A stretch of 64,000 nucleotides of DNA from contig NZ_JACHWH010000001.1 of NCBI RefSeq assembly GCF_014191255.1, positions 2,046,001-2,110,000 of the forward strand. Reading direction: 5' to 3'. This document shows, piece after piece, positions 56,297 through 64,000 of the stretch. The notes under the pieces were generated by a model. The model was given only the letters and a program-made list of their open reading frames with translations. It did not search any database and was not told the origin of the DNA. The DNA is from Amycolatopsis bartoniae. Its GTDB lineage: Bacteria > Actinomycetota > Actinomycetes > Mycobacteriales > Pseudonocardiaceae. Within the stretch, counting starts at the first letter, position 1. Each line of letters starts with the position of its first letter. The position numbers and the translations under genes are program-made.

Positions 56297-56879
56297 GTGA
56301 ATGGGCCGTTCATGCCTTCGTGAGGCCCGCCGGGAGGCGGGTAGGGCCGGACGGGTGGGCACGAGTGGGCACCTCGCTCGGTTCCTGGCCGCATGAACGG
56401 GCCTTTCATGCCTTCCGGGCGCTGCCGGGCAGCGGGCAGGACCGGCCGGGCGGGCACGAATGGGCACCTCGCGCGGTTCCTAGCCGCATGAACGGGCCAT
56501 TCATGCCTTCCGGGCACCGCTGGGCCGCGAGCAAGGACCGGCCGGGCGGGCACGAGTGGACACCTCGCACGATTCCCGGCGCGTGAACGGACCGTTCAAG
56601 CCTTCGGGAGGCCGTCGAGAGCCGGGTTTGGGCCGTCGGGCGGGCACGAGTGGGCACCTCGCCCGACGGGCGGCGCATGAACGGACCATTCATGCCTTCA
56701 CGACACCGCTGGGCAGTGGGCAGGACCGGTCGAGTGGGCACGAGTGGTCACCTCGCGCGGCGGGCGATGCATGAACGGACCATTCATGCCTTCGGGAGGC
56801 CGTCTGGAGCTGGGTAGGGCCGGTCGAGCGAGCGAGCGGGCACCTCGCACGATTCCCAGCGCATGAACGGGCCATTCAT
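56297..56879 (+). repeat. Array 2: seven palindromes in about 94-bp tandem units
   Basis: The same 17-base palindrome as in array 1 at 56297, 56393, 56488, 56583, 56677, 56771 and 56863, same orientation, each followed by NCCTTC. Intervals are 92-96 bases. Unlike array 1 the bases between are clearly related from unit to unit: a block reading GGGCACGAGTGGGCACCTCGC recurs. It lies between two converging genes. No consistent protein frame. Confidence 0.95.
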
Positions 56880-56931
56880 GCCTTCGCCCCAGCAGAGCAG
56901 AGCCGAAGCGCCGCCCAGCGACGACCCCGGC

Positions 56932-59850
56932 TCAGGCCAGCAAAGTCAGCGGGTCCGGGTCCTCGAGTAGCGCCGTGATGAGGTGCCGGTCCGACCAGTG
57001 GCCTGAGGCCCACGCGAAGGCCCTGGCCAGGCCGGCGGGGCTGTCTTCCGCGTGATGTTCCCCGTGAAACCCGCCACTTTCGACCCACCACGGCGCGGCG
57101 CGCTTGACTCCGTCGACCTCTACCGTCAACTCCTCGTGCACCACCACGCCACCTTCGGGGAACGGGATGTCCAGTAGCTCGGCCGCCAACTGGATCGCGG
57201 TCAGCTCCGACCACGGCACGTACTCACCCTCGGGCAGCCTCGCCGACACCAGTTCACTCAACAGTGGGATGTCAAGCGCCTCTGCCAGCCGCTCGGCCGC
57301 CGACGCTCTCCCGACGCCTCCCGATAACCCTGAGAACTCACTCGACAGGGGCAGCTCGGCATCCACCGGTGCCCCAGCCACCTCCACGCCCGTGGGCACC
57401 GCGAACTCCGGTGCGATCGGTCCAGCGCCTCCCGGCGACACCACAGGCCGCAGCTCGGCTCCGCCCGCGACCCCCACCGGTGCCCCAGCCCCAGCCGCCG
57501 GCCCCGGCCCCGGCCCCGACGCCCCAGCACCCACCGAATCCGGCACCGCGACCAGCCGTTCCGCGGGCCATACCGCCGCCAGCCAGGGGCGGTCCAGCAC
57601 CGCCGCCTGGTCGGCCGACACCACGGAGCCGTCGACCGCTCGGACGTGTGATGGTGGGTCCAGTTCCTGCCACTCGACGTCGGCGTCCACCAGCGCCTGG
57701 TACGCCCGCGCCACCAAGCCCGGCGCGACCGTCCGCGCGGAATCACCCAGACGGTCCAGCAGGTCGGCCGCGTCCTCCGGATCCTCCACCACCAGCTCGG
57801 CCCGCACGCCGACCCGCGCGAGTACCTCGGCGCTCACCCCGACGTCCGGCACCGGGTCGTACAAACCCGCCAAGGCCGTCGCCTCCGGGAGCCGCCACTC
57901 CTCCGGCGTCCGCCCCGCCAGCAAGGCGTTCCGCGCCAGCCACGCGCCCGCCGGGCCGGACAGGGCGTGCCACGTCTCCCGCTCCGCCGCCAGCAACCGC
58001 AGCGCGGCGGGCCACGCATCGTCCGCCACGAGGTCCAGGTCGCGGATCCCGTCCTCGGTCACCACGAAACCGTCCAGCACCCCGACCGCCACCAGCGCCG
58101 ACGAAGGCCACCGGGCGGCGAAATCCTCGTCCAGCACCGACAACGGCCCGTCCTCGCCCAGCGCCTCCGGGTCGAACACCTCCAGCAGCGGCGAAGTCGG
58201 CAGCACCAGCTCATCCGCCCGTAGCCAGCCGTCGGCACCCGGCAGAGCCAGCGCGCCCAGCCCCTCCGTCGACGAATCGGATACCAGGCGCAGCACGGCA
58301 TCCGCCAGCGGACGACCGTCCAAACCCGACAGTGCATCTTCGACACTGCGCTCGACAGCTTCGCGCAAAGCAGGCGCTTCCAACAGATCCGCCGACTCGG
58401 CCTGCTTCGCCCCGAGACGTTCCAGCAACGGGTGCGCCGCATCCGGATGCACCAGCCGCAGCCCGACGACCTCCGCCTCCGCGAGCAGGTCCAGCAACTC
58501 CTCCGAGCCACCGAACAGAAACGCCCCGCGCGGCCCCGGTAACGTCCGCCCATCGGCGAGCGGGACCGGCAGCGCCCCGAGATCGTCCGCGCTCACCGAA
58601 TGCGCTTCCAGCAACGGCAAAAGCGTGTCGTACAACGAACGCCACCACGCGGGCGGCCGTTCGAGACCCGTCAGGATCTCCACCAGCTCGGCCACTTCGA
58701 GCCGATCCGCGCCGACCGCCGCCAGCACCCTCGCGGGCTCCTCGCCGGACAGCGAAACCAGCCGGGGCACCACGTCACCGAGCAGCTCGACCAGCTCGGG
58801 CGACTCGACGGCCAGCACCCGCGCACCCGAGCCCGGCAGCTCCGTGCGCCCCGGCAGCCACGGCTGTTCCGTCAATTGCCGCAACACCGCTTCCCGCAAC
58901 TGCCCGTCTACTTCGGACAGAGGGAAACCCGGTGCGGGCACGAGCGAAAGACGTTTCGAGGGCGGGAGCCGACGAACCAGCGCCGGATACGACTCGGCCA
59001 GCCCGGCGAGCTCCACGCCCGGCAACACCCGCCGCCGCGACGGCTCCAGCGGCACGTTCGCGATCAACCGCGCGGGCAGTGACAACCGTTCGTCCGTCGG
59101 CGTCGGCGCGTGCAGCACGTCGCCTTCGAGCGGCCCGTCCGACGGCACCGCCCACAGGCCGTCACGCGCCTCCTGCGTCAGCCAGCGCCGCCCGGCGATC
59201 TCGACCTGACCGTCCACTTCGGATCGCGTCCACACGGCGTCCGCAACCTCGACCCGCGCCAGCCACGGCAGTACCAGCAGCAGGTCCTCGACCTCGCCCG
59301 ACAACCGGTTCAGCAGCTCGTCCGGGTCGACGCCGTCGCGCAGCGGCAGGCGGACCTCCGTGTCGAAGCCCTCCGGCACCTGCTCCTCGACCGGCCAAGG
59401 CAGCCGCAACACCGGAACTTCGTCGCGCTGCACCGCTTCCCGCGTCCGCGCCTCCGAAAACGCGACCCCGCCGGTCCGGGAGATCACGCGTGGCTCGGAA
59501 CTGACGGCCAGCACGGCGGCGAACCCCACGCCGAACTGCCCGACCATGCCCTCCTTCGCGGACGCCCGCAGCGATGACAACGAAGCCACCCCACGCGCGT
59601 CCAAGGGCGCGCCGGTGTTCGCGAACCGCAACTCACCGTCCACAACGGACACCCGCACCGTGCCGGGGACTCCGGCGGCCAGTGCGGCGTCCGCCGCGTT
59701 CTGGGCCAGCTCGACGAACAGCCTGTCCCGGTACGCGCCGACGCGCAGGTCGCGCTCGGCGTTGGTGTCTTCGGTCAGTCGCGTGGGCGAGTCGGCCCAC
59801 GCCCGCAGTACCGAGGCCCGCAGTGCCTCGGTGCCGAAGGGATCAGTCAC
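56932..59850 (-). CDS. Sacsin/Hsp90-type GHKL ATPase domain protein
   Basis: 972 residues. The N-terminal 200 form a GHKL ATPase: the N-box Glu/Asn in FVELAQNAADAALAAG (Asn51), FANTGAPLD (78-80) in place of the DxGxG loop, and GQFGVGFAAVLAV (104-110) as in Hsp90 and sacsin. The remaining 770 residues are of unknown fold, with a Pro/Gly/Ala-rich linker near 790-820. A chaperone-like role is the family guess; nothing is proven. GTG at 59850 overlaps the DUF3027 stop by 8 bases (GTGACTGA), so the two proteins are coupled. Confidence 0.82.
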   Translation of the reverse strand: MTDPFGTEALRASVLRAWADSPTRLTEDTNAERDLRVGAYRDRLFVELAQNAADAALAAGVPGTVRVSVVDGELRFANTGAPLDARGVASLSSLRASAKEGMVGQFGVGFAAVLAVSSEPRVISRTGGVAFSEARTREAVQRDEVPVLRLPWPVEEQVPEGFDTEVRLPLRDGVDPDELLNRLSGEVEDLLLVLPWLARVEVADAVWTRSEVDGQVEIAGRRWLTQEARDGLWAVPSDGPLEGDVLHAPTPTDERLSLPARLIANVPLEPSRRRVLPGVELAGLAESYPALVRRLPPSKRLSLVPAPGFPLSEVDGQLREAVLRQLTEQPWLPGRTELPGSGARVLAVESPELVELLGDVVPRLVSLSGEEPARVLAAVGADRLEVAELVEILTGLERPPAWWRSLYDTLLPLLEAHSVSADDLGALPVPLADGRTLPGPRGAFLFGGSEELLDLLAEAEVVGLRLVHPDAAHPLLERLGAKQAESADLLEAPALREAVERSVEDALSGLDGRPLADAVLRLVSDSSTEGLGALALPGADGWLRADELVLPTSPLLEVFDPEALGEDGPLSVLDEDFAARWPSSALVAVGVLDGFVVTEDGIRDLDLVADDAWPAALRLLAAERETWHALSGPAGAWLARNALLAGRTPEEWRLPEATALAGLYDPVPDVGVSAEVLARVGVRAELVVEDPEDAADLLDRLGDSARTVAPGLVARAYQALVDADVEWQELDPPSHVRAVDGSVVSADQAAVLDRPWLAAVWPAERLVAVPDSVGAGASGPGPGPAAGAGAPVGVAGGAELRPVVSPGGAGPIAPEFAVPTGVEVAGAPVDAELPLSSEFSGLSGGVGRASAAERLAEALDIPLLSELVSARLPEGEYVPWSELTAIQLAAELLDIPFPEGGVVVHEELTVEVDGVKRAAPWWVESGGFHGEHHAEDSPAGLARAFAWASGHWSDRHLITALLEDPDPLTLLA

Positions 59851-60607
59851 TCGCCGCTTCCATGTCCAGGAGCGAGTCGTCGTACACCAGCTCGGCGACC
59901 GGCACCGAAGACGTGGCCTCGACCTCGACCTCCGAGTGGGCACCGCAGCCGTACTCGACGTTCACCACGTGCCCGTCCGCCGGCGCGATCTCGTTGCCGC
60001 ACACCCCGAACGCCGCGCGCAGCGACCCCGCCAGCGGCAGGTAGAACCCGCACGTGCCGCAGGCTGCGGGCGCGCTGCGCGCCATGTCCGACCGAGGCCC
60101 GAACTCACCGGACCGCCACCGACCCGCCGCCTCCGTCCGCCCGTAGCGGGACAGCACACGCGGCCTGCCGAGCCCGATCTCGTGCGCGACCTCCTCGACC
60201 GCCGGGTCGTCGGACTGGACGTACCCCGGCACCAGGCGCGGGTCGTCCTCCTCGGTCGGCAGGATGTCGCCCACGCCGAGGTCGCCGGGGCGCACGCGGC
60301 GCTCCCACGGCACCCACTTCGGCGCGACGAGCGCGTCCGGCCCCGGGGTGAGGACGACTTCGCTGACGGTCACGGGTTCGCCGGGACCCGCCGTCGCGAC
60401 GGTCACCGACCAGTACCAGCCGCCGTAGCCGGGGACCGCGGCCTCGAACAGGTGGCTCGCCGACACGGCGTCCTCGGCGTGGACTCCGGCGTGCTTCCCG
60501 ACCTGCTCCGCGCCGGCCTCGGCGACCGCGGCGTCGCGCGCGAGCTCGACGGCGTCGCTGAGGGCCCGCTGGACGGAGCCGTCGTCCAAGGTGAGCAGGA
60601 GGGTCAT
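59843..60607 (-). CDS. DUF3027 protein with Cys cluster
   Basis: 254 residues. The middle carries YGGWYWSVTVAT and PTEEDDPRLVPGY. The C-terminal part has CGTCGFYLPL, GVCGNEI and YGCGAHSE, four or five Cys plus His that could bind zinc. It corresponds to the DUF3027 family conserved across Actinomycetota, of unknown role. The ATG at 60607 fits the family start. Co-translated with the sacsin-like ATPase, which suggests a shared task. Confidence 0.82.
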   Translation of the reverse strand: MTLLLTLDDGSVQRALSDAVELARDAAVAEAGAEQVGKHAGVHAEDAVSASHLFEAAVPGYGGWYWSVTVATAGPGEPVTVSEVVLTPGPDALVAPKWVPWERRVRPGDLGVGDILPTEEDDPRLVPGYVQSDDPAVEEVAHEIGLGRPRVLSRYGRTEAAGRWRSGEFGPRSDMARSAPAACGTCGFYLPLAGSLRAAFGVCGNEIAPADGHVVNVEYGCGAHSEVEVEATSSVPVAELVYDDSLLDMEAASD

Positions 60608-60656
60608 AGGGCCATTGTGCAGCGGCGAGTTCACAGAGGTCATGTCAGGGTAAGGC

Positions 60657-61433
60657 GTGCGCATCCTGGTCTCGTTCTCACTGGCGCTGGTCGCCTCGCT
60701 GGCGGCGTGCGCGGCGAGCGCTCCGCACGCGAACGACTCCGTTCCGCGACTGCGGGTGCAGGTCCTCTCGACGCTGCCGCACGACACGACCGCGTTCACC
60801 GAGGGGCTGGAACTCGACGGCAGCACGCTGTACGAGGGCACGGGCCTGGTCGGCCGGTCCGAGGTGCGGGCCGGTCAGCCCGGTGCCGCGCCGACCGTGC
60901 GGGCCGACCTGCCGTCCCCGTTCTTCGGTGAGGGCGTCACGGTCGTCGGCTCGACACTGTGGCAGCTGACCTGGCAGAACGGGGTCGCGATCGAGCGGGA
61001 CGCGCGCACCCTCGCCGAGCTGCGCCAGGTGCCGTACCAGGGCGAGGGCTGGGGGCTGTGCCACCAGCAGGACCGGCTGGTGATGAGCAACGGCTCGGAC
61101 CAGCTGACCTTCCGCGATCCGGCGAGCTTCGCCGTACTCGGCGCCGTCACCGTGCACTCGGGGAACCAGACGTTCGACCAGCTCAACGAGCTCGAATGCG
61201 TGGGCGGCACGGTGTACGCCAACGTCTGGCAGACCGACACGATCCTGCGGATCGACCCCGCGGACGGCGCCGTCACGGGCATGATCGACGCGTCCGGCCT
61301 GCTCACGGACGCGCAGCGGCAGAACGCCGACGTGCTCAACGGCATCGCCGCGGTGCCGGGCACCGACGAGTTCCTGGTCACGGGCAAGCTGTGGCCGACG
61401 CTGTTCCGGGTGAAATTCGTCGGAACCTCCTGA
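60657..61433 (+). CDS. Glutaminyl-peptide cyclotransferase-like lipoprotein
   Basis: 258 residues. The signal peptide ends in a lipobox LAAC with Cys18. The mature part is a five-blade propeller of the plant-type glutaminyl cyclase family: HDTTAFTEGLELDGSTLYEG, LWQLTWQNGVAI, GEGWGLCHQQDRLVMSNGSD, QLNELECVGGTVYANVW and DVLNGIA near the end. It would form N-terminal pyroglutamate on exported proteins at the membrane surface. GTG start, divergent from DUF3027. Confidence 0.9.
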   Translation: MRILVSFSLALVASLAACAASAPHANDSVPRLRVQVLSTLPHDTTAFTEGLELDGSTLYEGTGLVGRSEVRAGQPGAAPTVRADLPSPFFGEGVTVVGSTLWQLTWQNGVAIERDARTLAELRQVPYQGEGWGLCHQQDRLVMSNGSDQLTFRDPASFAVLGAVTVHSGNQTFDQLNELECVGGTVYANVWQTDTILRIDPADGAVTGMIDASGLLTDAQRQNADVLNGIAAVPGTDEFLVTGKLWPTLFRVKFVGTS

Positions 61434-61474
61434 TCGACGGGCCTTCCGGCCTGGTCATGAGGCAAGATTGACCC

Positions 61475-63133
61475 GTGGGGCGCAAACGGAAGTGGACGCC
61501 GGACCCGGGTTCCGGCCAGAGCTGGCGCCCGTCCACGTACACCCGTCCCACGCCGACGGAGGAAGTGCCTCCCAGCTCCTTCCGCACGTCGCCGATCCCG
61601 CCCCGCGGCGCGCGGCCGTACCCGCCGCGCCCGAGCGAACCGCCACGGCGCGAGCCGCCGCCGCGACGCACGGAACCGCTGTACGAGCACTACGACACCG
61701 ACGGCTATCCGCCCCGCGGCGCCAAGCCCGAGGAGCCGGCGCAGGCCAACCGCAGCGAGGCCGCGGCCGGTACGTTGCCCCGGATTCCGAAGAAGATCAC
61801 CGTGACGCGGGTCGCGGCCCTGCGCAGCCGCGAGCTCGGCGGACGCGCGGTCGGCGCCTTCCAACGCGCGGCGAAGGCCGACGGCGCGGACAAGTCCGGG
61901 CTCACGGCGCTGATGTACGCGGTGATGCTCAACTACGCCAGCGACGCCGCGATGGCGGTCGCGCTGGCCAACACGTTGTTCTTCGCCGCCACCAGCGGCG
62001 AGAGCAAGGGCAAGGTCGCGCTGTACCTGCTCATCACCATCGCCCCGTTCGCGCTGGTCGCCCCGGTGATCGGGCCCGCGCTGGACCGCATCCAGCGCGG
62101 GCGCAGGCTCGCGATGTGCGTGTCCTCGCTGGGCCAGGGCCTGATGGCCGCGATCATGGCGCTGCACTTCGACGACTGGGGCCTGTACCCGGCGGCGCTC
62201 GGGATGATGGTGCTGTCGAAGTCGTTCACGGTGCTCAAGTCCGCGGTCACGCCCCGGGTCGTGCCGCGCGGGGTGACGCTGTCGAAGACCAACGCCCGGC
62301 TCACCGTGTTCGGCCTCGCCGCGGGCGGCGTGTTCGGCGCGGTCGCGAGCGGCGTCAACTCGATGCTCGGCTCGGCGGGCGCGCTGTGGTTCACCGCGCT
62401 GATCTGCGTCGCGGCGGCGGTGCAGTCGATGCGGATCCCGTCGTGGGTCGAGGCGACCGCGGGCGAGGTGCCCACGTCCCTCACCGCGCGGCCGGGCAGG
62501 AAGAAGCGGCAGCCGCTCGGCCAGGACGTCGTGGTGGCGTTGTGGGGCAACGGCACCGTGCGCGTGCTCACCGGGTTCCTGATGATGTTCGCGGCGTTCG
62601 CGGTGAAGGCGCACGCCGAGGCCGGCGGGCAGAGCCCGTTCACCCAGCTGCTGCTGCTCGGGATCATCGGCGCGGCCGCCGGGGTCGGTGGTTTCGTCGG
62701 CAACGCGCTCGGCTCGCGGCTGCAGTTCGGGCATCCGACGCAGGTGGTGCTGGGCAGCGTGGCGGCCACGCTCGCGTCGACCGTGCTCGCCGCCGTGTTC
62801 GCCGGGATCGCGACGGCCGCGGTGGTCGGCCTGGTCGGCTCCACCGCCAGCGCGCTGGCCAAGATCAGCCTCGACGCGGCGATCCAGGCCGACCTGCCGG
62901 AGGAGTCGCGCGCGTCGGCGTTCGGCCGCTCGGAGACGGTGCTGCAGCTGGCGTGGTGCTTCGGCGGCGCGGTCGGCCTGCTGCTGCCGCCCACGTACTG
63001 GGTCGGTTTCCTGGTGGTGTCGGCGTTGCTCGCGATCGGCGGGACGCAGACGTTCCTGGTGCGCCGGGGCTCGACGCTCCTGCCGTTCCTCGGCGGGAAA
63101 CGGCCCCAGCGACCGGCCCGCACGCCCGCCTAA
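61475..63133 (+). CDS. MFS-like membrane protein with Pro/Arg-rich cytosolic N-terminus
   Basis: 552 residues. The first 105 residues are disordered, Pro/Arg/Glu-rich (EPPRREPPPRRTEPLYEHYD). About eleven or twelve membrane segments follow (ALMYAVMLNYASDAAMAVAL, YLLITIAPFALVAPVIGPAL and so on). Motif A-like DRIQRGRRLAMC is reduced. It matches the conserved actinobacterial protein next to DUF3027 in mycobacteria, of unknown substrate. GTG start at 61475; the next gene follows after 14 bases. Confidence 0.8.
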   Translation: MGRKRKWTPDPGSGQSWRPSTYTRPTPTEEVPPSSFRTSPIPPRGARPYPPRPSEPPRREPPPRRTEPLYEHYDTDGYPPRGAKPEEPAQANRSEAAAGTLPRIPKKITVTRVAALRSRELGGRAVGAFQRAAKADGADKSGLTALMYAVMLNYASDAAMAVALANTLFFAATSGESKGKVALYLLITIAPFALVAPVIGPALDRIQRGRRLAMCVSSLGQGLMAAIMALHFDDWGLYPAALGMMVLSKSFTVLKSAVTPRVVPRGVTLSKTNARLTVFGLAAGGVFGAVASGVNSMLGSAGALWFTALICVAAAVQSMRIPSWVEATAGEVPTSLTARPGRKKRQPLGQDVVVALWGNGTVRVLTGFLMMFAAFAVKAHAEAGGQSPFTQLLLLGIIGAAAGVGGFVGNALGSRLQFGHPTQVVLGSVAATLASTVLAAVFAGIATAAVVGLVGSTASALAKISLDAAIQADLPEESRASAFGRSETVLQLAWCFGGAVGLLLPPTYWVGFLVVSALLAIGGTQTFLVRRGSTLLPFLGGKRPQRPARTPA

Positions 63134-63147
63134 TTAGGGTTTCACCC

Positions 63148-63645
63148 ATGCGGCGTAGTCGGATTCTCGGTCTCCTGGCGGCTGGTGCCCTGGCACTCAC
63201 GGGATGCTCGGCCACGGTCGGCCCGCCGGAGGTCACGTTCTACGGCGACGGCCACACGGTCAACACCGGCCCCGCGGTCCACTGCGACACGCTCGTGCGC
63301 AACTGTGACAAGCACCCCGAGGACATCGCCACGCTCAAGGTGCGCAAGGGCATGCCGGTGCAGATCTCGGTGCCGTCGGAGCTTTCCGACACCCCGTGGC
63401 TGGTCAACGTCCAGTACGCCGACGCGAGCGGGAACCTGCAGGTCAAGCAGCAGTTCTTCGCGCCGGGCAGCACGCTCGCCTACACGGCCACGCCGGGCGG
63501 CGCGGGCAACCAGCTCGTGGTGGTGGAAGTCCAGCAGATCGGCGCGGCGTACGCGGCCGACGAGGCGGGGAACCCGATCCTCGACGAGAACGGGAATCCC
63601 CAGCTCGTCGCCCGCGCCTACTGGTCGCTCCAGATCAAACCGTAA
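63148..63645 (+). CDS. DUF2771-type lipoprotein
   Basis: 165 residues. The signal peptide has a lipobox LTGC with Cys20. The mature protein is beta-rich with a Cys pair (HCDTLVRNCD) and a typical VQISVPSELSDTPWLVNVQY segment. DUF2771 proteins are small exported proteins of unknown function in actinobacteria, usually beside this MFS gene. Probably co-transcribed with it. Confidence 0.8.
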   Translation: MRRSRILGLLAAGALALTGCSATVGPPEVTFYGDGHTVNTGPAVHCDTLVRNCDKHPEDIATLKVRKGMPVQISVPSELSDTPWLVNVQYADASGNLQVKQQFFAPGSTLAYTATPGGAGNQLVVVEVQQIGAAYAADEAGNPILDENGNPQLVARAYWSLQIKP

Positions 63646-63712
63646 TGACACAGACCCCGGCCTGCGTAGCGGTGCCGGTAGCGGAACCTGAGGCGGCCCC
63701 TCGCTCCGGGAT

Positions 63713-63747
63713 CGCCTCCTCATGACCGCCAGGTCACCACGGAGGCG
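63713..63747. terminator. Compound hairpin between converging genes
   Basis: CGCCTCC (63713-63719) pairs with GGAGGCG (63741-63747), enclosing GACC-GCCA-GGTC. It lies in the 197-base gap after the DUF2771 gene. The rest of the gap shows no gene. Possible terminator for both strands. Confidence 0.45.
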
Positions 63748-63842
63748 CTGTCCTCGCGAGGAACCACCTCAGAACCCGCGGCGGTGCGAGTTGCTTGCCC
63801 ACAGCAAGCGGCTCCGCCACTTCCAAAAGCCAGATCGAATCC

Positions 63843-64000
63843 TTACGGGTCCAGGTCCCGGGCCACGGCGCGCATGACCTCCGCGATCCGCTTGATGTTC
63901 TTGCGGTCCGGGTAGCGGCCGCGGCGCAGGTCGGGCTGCACCTTCATCTCGATGAGCTTGATCATGTCCTCGACCAGGCCGTGCAGCTCCTCCGCGGGGC
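63843..64000 (-). CDS. C-terminal end of an unrecognised protein (partial)
   Basis: Reading the minus strand to a TAA at 63843-63845, the last 51 residues are helical and basic: [20 protein letters not shown], then [20 protein letters not shown] and VARDLDP. The start is outside the window. I do not recognise the family. The frame, stop position beyond a hairpin and regular codon use support a real gene. Confidence 0.5.
   Translation of the reverse strand, partial: PAEELHGLVEDMIKLIEMKVQPDLRRGRYPDRKNIKRIAEVMRAVARDLDP

Noticed and set aside
57264..59504. Long + strand open frame opposite the sacsin-like gene
   Set aside because: Pro/Arg/Ala-rich with no domain; it is the antisense shadow of a GC-rich gene. 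Similar long shadows at 11429-13789 and 16064-18871 were discarded for the same reason.
63646..63842. tRNA gene
   Set aside because: GATCGAATCC resembles a T-arm, but no acceptor stem or anticodon arm can be folded around it.

Overview
The window is high-GC DNA with dense, often overlapping genes and many GTG starts. It points to an actinobacterium of the Pseudonocardiaceae, most likely Amycolatopsis or a close relative. Supporting signs are a mycothiol-dependent formaldehyde dehydrogenase, a four-gene CvnA-D conservon, SepH, a ureABCFGD cluster without ureE, and a right half (about 35-63.6 kb) whose gene set (citA, serC, sepH, DUF2537, SpoU, MarR, DUF2530, DUF3027, MFS, DUF2771) I recall as a conserved neighbourhood in mycobacteria. 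The genus is an inference.

Left part (0-20 kb). This part holds the end of a C39-like peptidase, mscR with a TetR regulator, and a tightly overlapped operon (XRE regulator, membrane protein, NatA/NatB-like ABC exporter) whose ATPase gene carries an in-frame TGA. Two TetR genes follow, then a two-gene operon of a PEP-utilising mobile-domain protein and an uncharacterised partner behind a clear palindrome. Next come the conservon (10.0-13.8 kb), a truncated pyruvate-phosphate-dikinase-like gene divergent from a winged-helix gene, a class I terpene synthase, gltA with its terminator, and a PfkB sugar kinase.

Middle (20-41 kb). A TetR and an acyl-CoA dehydrogenase are followed by a minus-strand block: amidohydrolase, aldose epimerase, S53 peptidase, a small WXG/NlpC/YbaB module resembling type VII secretion cargo, and an MFS exporter. 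Two inverted copies of a roughly 560-bp double-hairpin element bracket this block. Beyond it lie pdxH, the urease operon, citA, an ABC exporter plus two-component operon, and a serine hydrolase.

Right part (41-64 kb). A 740-bp array of 15 copies of a 17-bp palindrome at 50-53-bp intervals lies before serC. Then come GT87, sepH, YjbR, DUF2537, SpoU, a GCS2-type ligase, a heme oxygenase behind an IdeR/DtxR-like box, sodA, NAT, an exported protein of unknown function behind a near-perfect IdeR/DtxR-like box, MarR-MFS, an AzgA-type permease and DUF2530. A second array carries the same palindrome at about 94-bp intervals. After it come a 972-residue sacsin/Hsp90-type ATPase overlapping DUF3027, a glutaminyl cyclase-like lipoprotein, an MFS protein and a DUF2771 lipoprotein.

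The least explained parts are the two palindrome arrays, the covarying double-hairpin element pair and the iron-box-controlled unknown protein. I saw no tRNA, rRNA, transposase, integrase or cas gene.
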